NCBI GenBank assembly: GCA_017421145.1
Contig: JAFOTA010000059.1
Location: 1-5,147 of the forward strand
Direction: 5' to 3'
Source: Treponema sp.
GTDB lineage: Bacteria > Spirochaetota > Spirochaetia > Treponematales > Treponemataceae
Length of the DNA: 5,147 bases
In this document: positions 1 through 3,843 of the stretch, one piece after another
Numbering within the stretch: position 1 is the stretch's first letter
Layout of the letters: each line of letters opens with the position of its first letter
Notes under the pieces: model-generated
The model's database searches: none
What the model was told of the DNA's origin: nothing
The model's input: the letters and a program-made list of their open reading frames with translations, nothing else
Position numbers and translations under genes: made by a program

Positions 1-128
1 CCCAATGACTGAGAGGTAGTACGTCCGTTTACTGCCAGTGACTTGTTGTAAGTGTCCACCTGCATCTGAAGCTTTGCAATTTCCTGGGCACTCATCTGGG
101 TATTCAAGCTAACACCTTCGCTTTCCAT
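1..128 (-). CDS. flgD: FlgD, flagellar hook-assembly (hook cap) protein, N-terminal fragment
   Basis: FlgD forms the scaffold cap on which FlgE hook subunits polymerise; it is exported by the flagellar type III apparatus and lost when the hook is finished. Only the first 42 codons are in view, and the gene continues past the left edge. The visible peptide has the look of the conserved FlgD N-terminus: a short polar head with MSAQE at residues 12-16, then a stretch around residues 28-42 (NKSLAVNGRTTSQSL) leading into the Gly that in treponemal homologues precedes the family's DFLKLL motif, which lies off the window. The ATG is supported by AGGAG six bases upstream. It begins 14 nt after the fliK stop, so the two are probably co-transcribed; fliK-flgD (tap1-flgD) is the usual treponemal order, with flgE expected next. 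The call rests on a short peptide plus context. Confidence 0.85.
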   Translation of the reverse strand, partial: MESEGVSLNTQMSAQEIAKLQMQVDTYNKSLAVNGRTTSQSL

Positions 129-134
129 CTAACA

Positions 135-139
135 CTCCT
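135..139 (-). promoter_or_regulatory. Shine-Dalgarno of flgD
   Basis: AGGAG on the minus strand lies 6 nt upstream of the flgD ATG, inside the 14-nt fliK-flgD gap. It fixes the flgD start at 128 rather than at the internal Met at residue 12. Confidence 0.75.
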
Positions 140-142
140 ATA

Positions 143-1585
143 TTAAGCAACGACATCAATCTGATGATCGCCGGCTTTTGTATACATTTCAGAACCAGCG
201 GAAAGTTCGGAAGATTCACCCGGCTGGGCAAAATCACCGTATGTCTTGTTTGCCATATACTGATCGCCGCTCTGCTGCTGTCCCTGTGCGAATGTTCCGT
301 TGGAATCGGCATTCTGGGCAAGGACAAGGTTCAGGTCTGCATTCTCAAAACCGTTGTTCTGGAACGCCTGCCTCAAAGTATCCATGCTCTGCTTGAACGC
401 TTCATAGGCTTCCTTGCTCTGTACGACAATCTGTCCGCTAAGAATTTTATCGGAAAGTTCAAGACTGACCTTAACATTTCCAAGGCTTTCGGGTTTCAAA
501 ATCAAATTGATGGAACCGGCGTTGTTGTCTTTAAGGAGTATGCTTCCTGCCTTTACGAACTCCGGCGCACCAGCCTGAATCTGCTGGGAAAGCATGCTCT
601 GGAAGCTTCCGTCATTTCCCTGAACCGTCTGGTTTTCTACAGGAATCTGCGCAGTCTGAACCATCCTTCCGTCACCGAAGCTAGGATTCATCTGGCTGTC
701 AGAATTTCCGCCGTCCGCAGCAGTGACCTTCGTGCTTTCTTCTGCAGCGCTTCTCTGGTCAATTACAGTGAACGTCGATTTTTTGCTTCCGTCATCAGAA
801 GATTTTGTTTCCGAAACAGATTTTCCGTCAGTATCTGATTCTGCAATCTCCTGTGCACCGGCGGCAACCTGATTTTCTGCGGCAGTTTCAAGAGGATTTT
901 CCAAAACCGAAGCCCCGGCATAAAGATCGTCCTGCACCTGATTTTCTTTTTCTGAAAAAGCTTCTGCGCCCTCAGATTCAACTGACGCAACTGATTCCGC
1001 ATACAAGGCCGCATCGGAAACTTCTGAAGCAACGGCTGAAACGTCAGATGCAACGGAAGAGAGAGCTTCATCGGCATTTACTGACAAACCTGCATCGGAG
1101 ACAGCATCCCCAAGCCCTTCGGCAGAAACAGCGTCTGAAAGGGGACCGGCATCAGTTTCCTGGAGTGCAGATGCAGCGGAAAGAGCCTGTGCCAAAGCTG
1201 ACTCATCCTGAGCCATATCGCAAAGCTCAATCTCCACGGTCATTGAATTCTCTTCATCTTCACCGGTCTTTGAGTTTTTTTCGATTTCGTTTTTCTTCTG
1301 ATTTTTCTTTTCAGCAGGCTTCTCTTTTTTCGTTTCCGAAGTTTTTTCAGCGGCATTGTCCTTTGCTGCGGACACGGCATTTTCGTTACCGGCAGGTTTC
1401 TTTTCCGCCGCCTGAGCCGCATTTTTTGAAGATACGGCCTTTTCGTTTTTCACTGATTCAAGTATGGATTTAAAAGATTTTTCGTCTGATCTTAACGCTT
1501 TTTCGTTGTCATCAAATTTTTTTACATCAGGCTTAAGGCTGAGATTTTCTTTTCCAGAAAGGAACTGAACGTTTTGTGTTTGCAT
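143..1585 (-). CDS. fliK: FliK (Tap1-type) flagellar hook-length control protein
   Basis: FliK is the exported molecular ruler that measures the growing hook and then switches the export gate (FlhB) from hook-type to filament-type substrates. The 480-residue product has the family layout. The N-terminal third (about 1-120) is polar and Lys/Glu-rich. A low-complexity Ala/Ser/Glu/Asp segment (about 124-265) has no Pfam-like appearance. A compact C-terminal hook domain (about 340-424) carries the family signature LILKPESLGNVKVSL at 361-375, followed by an amphipathic helix ending MDTLRQAFQNNGF at 401-413. A Gln/Gly/Ser-rich tail closes the protein. The ATG at 1585 is preceded by GGAGGT at a 7-nt spacing. 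It sits 44 nt after flbB and 14 nt before flgD. Treponemal homologues are called Tap1, and loss of T. denticola tap1 is known to give elongated hooks. The family is recognised from the C-terminal domain; the rest is poorly conserved in all FliKs. Confidence 0.9.
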   Translation of the reverse strand: MQTQNVQFLSGKENLSLKPDVKKFDDNEKALRSDEKSFKSILESVKNEKAVSSKNAAQAAEKKPAGNENAVSAAKDNAAEKTSETKKEKPAEKKNQKKNEIEKNSKTGEDEENSMTVEIELCDMAQDESALAQALSAASALQETDAGPLSDAVSAEGLGDAVSDAGLSVNADEALSSVASDVSAVASEVSDAALYAESVASVESEGAEAFSEKENQVQDDLYAGASVLENPLETAAENQVAAGAQEIAESDTDGKSVSETKSSDDGSKKSTFTVIDQRSAAEESTKVTAADGGNSDSQMNPSFGDGRMVQTAQIPVENQTVQGNDGSFQSMLSQQIQAGAPEFVKAGSILLKDNNAGSINLILKPESLGNVKVSLELSDKILSGQIVVQSKEAYEAFKQSMDTLRQAFQNNGFENADLNLVLAQNADSNGTFAQGQQQSGDQYMANKTYGDFAQPGESSELSAGSEMYTKAGDHQIDVVA

Positions 1586-1615
1586 CGGTAATACCTCCGG
1601 TGTAACACCGATGCA
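1581..1615 (-). promoter_or_regulatory. Inverted repeat enclosing the fliK ribosome-binding site and start codon
   Basis: On the minus strand TGCATCGGT (1615-1607) is perfectly complementary to ACCGATGCA (1589-1581), a 9-bp stem with a 17-nt loop. The fliK ATG (1585-1583) is in the 3' arm and GGAGGT is in the loop. A smaller hairpin in the same stretch, CGGTG-TTA-CACCG (1610-1598), shares bases with the 5' arm and cannot coexist with the large one. The repeats are seen directly; a role in setting fliK translation is inference. Confidence 0.5.
1593..1598 (-). promoter_or_regulatory. Shine-Dalgarno of fliK (GGAGGT)
   Basis: GGAGGT lies 7 nt upstream of the fliK ATG and is a near-perfect anti-16S match, the strongest in the window. 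It is enclosed in the loop of the inverted repeat at 1581-1615, so its accessibility may depend on folding. Confidence 0.8.
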
Positions 1616-1629
1616 TCCGCATACAGAAC

Positions 1630-2274
1630 CTACTCTTCGTCGTCATCCATGATGGAAGTCGGTTTGTTCGCCATCTTTCTCTGGATTTCAGCGGCACGGT
1701 CCGGTTTCATCAAAGAAAGCCAGTACGAACCCATTGAAGAAGTTCCAGAGCTTGACGCATCAACCTCGGCCTGCCTCAGAACGTCTATGATGTCCTGGTC
1801 GTCCATCTCTTCAAGAATCGCGACCGCTTTGACAGGCTGCATACCGTTGAGGTTCTGCACGATCTGCTCGATGTTTACCTTTCTATCATCGTACATTCTA
1901 ACCTGGGAGTTAAATGTTTTTTCCCTCTCTTCCTGCGCCTTTTTCTGGTCTTCAAGCTCCTGTGCGATCTGGGCGTTGTTCTCTTCACCCATCTGAACGT
2001 CGGACTCACGCTTGTCAAGTTCTTCGGTCCTTATGTCCAGCGCTTCAAGACGCTTTGCCCACCTGTCGTTGTCAAGGTCAGCCTCCGACAAATCGTTCGG
2101 AGAAGAATCGGCCGTGGTTGTCTGCGGAACGAGTCCGAAAAGCTTATAGACCGGTGAAAAGAATTTTTTCATCTGGATTATGCCAAGATAGTCAAACCAC
2201 ATGAGTCCAAAAAGAACCAGAACGACTATGAGAATTATAAGAACTATTGATTTTCCTAGAGTTTTGGCGCGCAC
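1630..2274 (-). CDS. flbB: FlbB, periplasmic-flagellar collar protein
   Basis: FlbB is a spirochaete protein that in Borrelia sits at the base of the periplasmic flagellar collar around the motor and is needed for collar assembly, stator positioning and motility. The 214-residue product fits. A short basic head is followed by one strongly hydrophobic segment (about 9-29, rich in Ile/Leu/Val), read as an inner-membrane anchor. Next comes a charged, heptad-like stretch (about 63-135), probably coiled coil. The C-terminal part (about 137-201) resembles the MgtE-N/FliG-like helical fold, with two similar units, AVAILEEMDDQDIIDVLR (150-167) and YWLSLMKPDRAAEIQRKM (184-201), and an acidic tail. The start is GTG at 2274, with GAAGGGGA at a proper spacing (GGGG 7 nt upstream); no ATG competes near the anchor. 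It is the first visible gene of the operon. In Borrelia flbB follows fliJ, but here the upstream gene is hexokinase. Confidence 0.88.
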   Translation of the reverse strand: MRAKTLGKSIVLIILIVVLVLFGLMWFDYLGIIQMKKFFSPVYKLFGLVPQTTTADSSPNDLSEADLDNDRWAKRLEALDIRTEELDKRESDVQMGEENNAQIAQELEDQKKAQEEREKTFNSQVRMYDDRKVNIEQIVQNLNGMQPVKAVAILEEMDDQDIIDVLRQAEVDASSSGTSSMGSYWLSLMKPDRAAEIQRKMANKPTSIMDDDEE

Positions 2275-2329
2275 TGTATATCCCCTTCAGAGTTTCAAAA
2301 AAAATAAAACCCCTTTTCCTTTTTTTTAT
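2275..2329 (-). other. flbB leader with symmetrical A8 and T8 tracts
   Basis: Between the candidate promoter and flbB the minus strand carries an A8 tract (2327-2320), GGAAAAGGGG, TTTTA, a T8 tract (2304-2297), then the ribosome-binding site. The arms do not align as a proper hairpin because the interrupting bases fall out of register, so this is not called as a terminator. I see no riboswitch-like structure. Confidence 0.45.
2282..2287 (-). promoter_or_regulatory. Shine-Dalgarno of flbB
   Basis: AAGGGG on the minus strand ends 7 nt upstream of the GTG at 2274 and supports this non-ATG start. The same AAGGGG form precedes hexokinase. Confidence 0.6.
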
Positions 2330-2356
2330 TTATCGGATTCCAAGGCAAAGTCTTAA
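2330..2356 (-). promoter_or_regulatory. Candidate sigma-28 (FliA-type) promoter for the flbB-fliK-flgD operon
   Basis: On the minus strand TTAAGACT (2356-2349), an 11-nt spacer and TCCGATAA (2337-2330) match the sigma-28 consensus TAAAGTTT-N11-GCCGATAA: 5 of 8 in the upstream element, 7 of 8 in the downstream element, with the exact spacer. Initiation would fall about 2322-2325, some 50 nt before the flbB GTG. Treponemes encode a FliA-type sigma factor and flagellar genes are its normal targets. No good sigma-70 promoter competes here. This is a consensus match only. Confidence 0.5.
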
Positions 2357-2398
2357 TAAAAAGTTTTACCCCTCCCCGTCAAGTTGTGCAGGGAGGAG
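2355..2398 (-). terminator. Candidate intrinsic terminator of hexokinase
   Basis: Reading leftward after the hexokinase stop, CTCCTCCC (2398-2391) pairs with GGGAGGGG (2376-2369) in an 8-bp stem with one G-T wobble and a 14-nt loop. The short U run (2362-2358) begins about 6 nt after the stem rather than directly, which makes it a somewhat weak terminator. It lies 40 nt past the stop codon and directly abuts the candidate sigma-28 promoter. Confidence 0.5.
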
Positions 2399-2438
2399 AA
2401 GTCCGGCCGCTGAAAACAGGAACCGAACTGAACTTTCG

Positions 2439-3734
2439 TTATTTTTTGATAAGACCCGCGATGGCAGCTCCGAGAGTGATGTCGTTGTCGCGCTCGATGA
2501 TCTGGAAATGAAGACCGCGCTCTTTTACAAGAATCGTCTCCAGATATCCGCGCACCCTTTCGTGAATCTTGAACGTCTTGAAGAATGTCGTTCCGTCACA
2601 GAGGATGCAGACAGGCTCGGTAGATTTCGTACCCTTTCCGCTCTTTATCACGCATGAGGCGAGTATGGCAGATGAAAGCCTTGCAGAACGCTCGACCACT
2701 GCATCAAGAAGCTGGAAGAGAATGTCATAATCCTCAGGAGTCGCTGATTCCGCGGCCTTTGCACCGAGGATTGAATTCGTTCCGTAAGGTCCGTGGAGGA
2801 ATTTGTCAACCTCAATCAAAGTGAGCGACTCGATTTTAAGGAGGCTGTCGCAGAATTTCGGTGAGAACACGCCTTCAGCAGCCGCAGTATGTACGACCTC
2901 GTAGCTTATAGGTCCGAGATATGCGCCGGAGCACATCTTTTCCATTATGCTTGTTCCCGGTTTTACTGATTTTCTGTCATATTCAACGTCGAAGTCTGAT
3001 CTTGCAACCTTGTCGAATTTTCCGCTCTCACAGACGATGATCTGCTCCTTGAGCCCCTTGTATGCAGGGTCGGCAGGCTGGATGTATGCACCGTTCATAC
3101 CCGTTCCAAGGATGAATCCGATGTATGAGGAATATTTGCATCCTTCGTCAGGACATGCAGCACCGGCAAGAAGGGCCGCAACAGTGTCGTTCAGAAGCGA
3201 AATGTTGACCTTTTTTGTCCAACCATGGGCCGCAAGTGCCTTTGAAAGCTCCTTACCGATATGGCATCCGACGACCTCAGGCGCCTTTATTTCCTTTGAG
3301 AAGCCAATCAGAACTCCGTCACCGTCTTCGGTAATCGTCATAGGATATGAGAAGCAGAAACCGATGTTTGAAGATTTGTCCTTCAAGTGCTCCAGATTTT
3401 CCGCGAACTGGTCAAAGAATTCTTTGCGGTTAAGTTCCTTTTCGATTCCAGGCATCCTTGTCTTTTCCATAAAATCGATTGAAGCCTTTCCCTGCTGGTC
3501 GAAAGTAACGAGGCATGAGCGGAAATTCGTACCGCCGGCATCAATCACTATGACGCTCTCACCTGCGGCTGCCCTGTCAGGAGGGTTGCAGAATGTCCTG
3601 ATCATGTCCTCTGCGGCTGGACGGCCGGAAAGACCCTCGTCCATATCAAAGAGCATGGCATCCACTACTGTATTGATGTCCATGTGCATAGGAAAGTTGT
3701 GCTTGCCAAGAAATGCGGCGGCGGCGTTGTTCAT
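2439..3734 (-). CDS. hxk: Hexokinase (eukaryotic-type, single-domain)
   Basis: This enzyme phosphorylates glucose (and probably other hexoses) with ATP to glucose 6-phosphate in the cytoplasm, the entry step of glycolysis when sugar arrives unphosphorylated. The 431-residue product has the landmarks of the eukaryotic-type hexokinase family in order. These are phosphate-1 DAGGTNFRS (65-73), the sugar-domain segment FCFSYP (126-131), LNDTVAALLAG (181-191) with the likely catalytic Asp183, and phosphate-2 GFILGTGMNGAYI (206-218). They are followed by CESGKF with Glu236 (235-240), EKMCSGAYLG (265-274), and the adenosine motif CILCDGTTFF (376-385). The C-terminus is LGAAIAGLIKK. Length matches a single hexokinase domain, and no catalytic residue looks missing. 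The ATG at 3734 has AAGGGG upstream (9-nt spacing). It is transcribed alone: a terminator candidate follows and the upstream gene diverges. The ROK/glucokinase families were considered and rejected because they lack the LNDTVA and EKMxSGxYLG blocks and are shorter. Confidence 0.93.
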   Translation of the reverse strand: MNNAAAAFLGKHNFPMHMDINTVVDAMLFDMDEGLSGRPAAEDMIRTFCNPPDRAAAGESVIVIDAGGTNFRSCLVTFDQQGKASIDFMEKTRMPGIEKELNRKEFFDQFAENLEHLKDKSSNIGFCFSYPMTITEDGDGVLIGFSKEIKAPEVVGCHIGKELSKALAAHGWTKKVNISLLNDTVAALLAGAACPDEGCKYSSYIGFILGTGMNGAYIQPADPAYKGLKEQIIVCESGKFDKVARSDFDVEYDRKSVKPGTSIMEKMCSGAYLGPISYEVVHTAAAEGVFSPKFCDSLLKIESLTLIEVDKFLHGPYGTNSILGAKAAESATPEDYDILFQLLDAVVERSARLSSAILASCVIKSGKGTKSTEPVCILCDGTTFFKTFKIHERVRGYLETILVKERGLHFQIIERDNDITLGAAIAGLIKK

Positions 3735-3743
3735 TTTAAGATA

Positions 3744-3749
3744 CCCCTT
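3744..3749 (-). promoter_or_regulatory. Shine-Dalgarno of hexokinase
   Basis: AAGGGG on the minus strand lies 9 nt upstream of the ATG at 3734, supporting that start over the nearby in-frame Met codons at residues 16 and 18. Confidence 0.6.
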
Positions 3750-3770
3750 AAAAACTTTTAGCTTGTCAGC

Positions 3771-3788
3771 CCGGAAAAAAGATTCCAG
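3771..3788 (-). other. Stem-loop at the predicted 5' end of the hexokinase mRNA
   Basis: CTGGAA (3788-3783) pairs with TTCCGG (3776-3771) through a 6-nt loop; the stem is 6 bp with one G-T wobble, extendable by a further wobble. With initiation expected near 3790, this would fold the first bases of the transcript. It is not a terminator for the plus strand because no T run follows. Confidence 0.4.
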
Positions 3789-3796
3789 ACCATTCT

Positions 3797-3825
3797 ATTT
3801 TATCATACTTTACTCTTTTTAACAA
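3797..3825 (-). promoter_or_regulatory. Sigma-70 promoter of hexokinase (extended -10)
   Basis: On the minus strand TTGTTA (3825-3820), an exact 17-nt spacer and TAAAAT (3802-3797) form a good housekeeping promoter. The -10 is preceded by TGA, giving an extended -10 (TGATAAAAT). Initiation near 3790 would leave a leader of about 55 nt before the hexokinase ATG. Confidence 0.6.
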
Positions 3826-3837
3826 TAGAATTAAAAT
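3809..3837 (+). promoter_or_regulatory. Candidate sigma-70 promoter of the helicase gene
   Basis: TTTACT (3809-3814), a 17-nt spacer and TAAAAT (3832-3837) give a 4/6 and 5/6 consensus match. Only 6 nt separate the -10 from the helicase ATG, so initiation is expected at or beside the A of the start codon. The -35 of the divergent hexokinase promoter lies inside this promoter's spacer. Confidence 0.45.
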
Positions 3838-3843
3838 CCTTCC

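Noticed and set aside
164..1473. Two long plus-strand frames (164-838 and 805-1473, over 220 codons each) opposite fliK
   Set aside because: They lie wholly antisense to fliK, have no convincing ribosome-binding site and translate to Arg/Phe/His/Leu/Pro-rich peptides with no recognisable domain. The biased composition of fliK removes stop codons from the opposite strand, which explains their length.
1275..1523. A7 runs in the fliK coding strand (1523-1517 and 1281-1275) as possible phase-variation or frameshift sites
   Set aside because: They encode ordinary Lys-containing stretches in a Lys-rich region. Runs of seven are common in such sequence, and the frame is intact through both.
2297..2330. 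A-rich and T-rich tracts as a possible terminator hairpin
   Set aside because: When the arms are aligned, the T interrupting the A tract and the A interrupting the T tract do not fall opposite each other, so only a weak, A-T-only pairing forms. The GC-rich stem at 2369-2398 is a better terminator.
3763..3806. Alternative plus-strand promoter using TTGTCA (3763-3768) or the -10-like TATCAT (3801-3806) for the helicase
   Set aside because: The two elements are 32 bases apart, and neither has a partner at 16-18 nt. The pair at 3809-3837 has a 17-nt spacer and fits better.
2947..3822. Plus-strand frame of 291 codons opposite hexokinase
   Set aside because: The hexokinase frame carries every expected catalytic motif. 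The antisense frame has no recognisable family and is a shadow of it.
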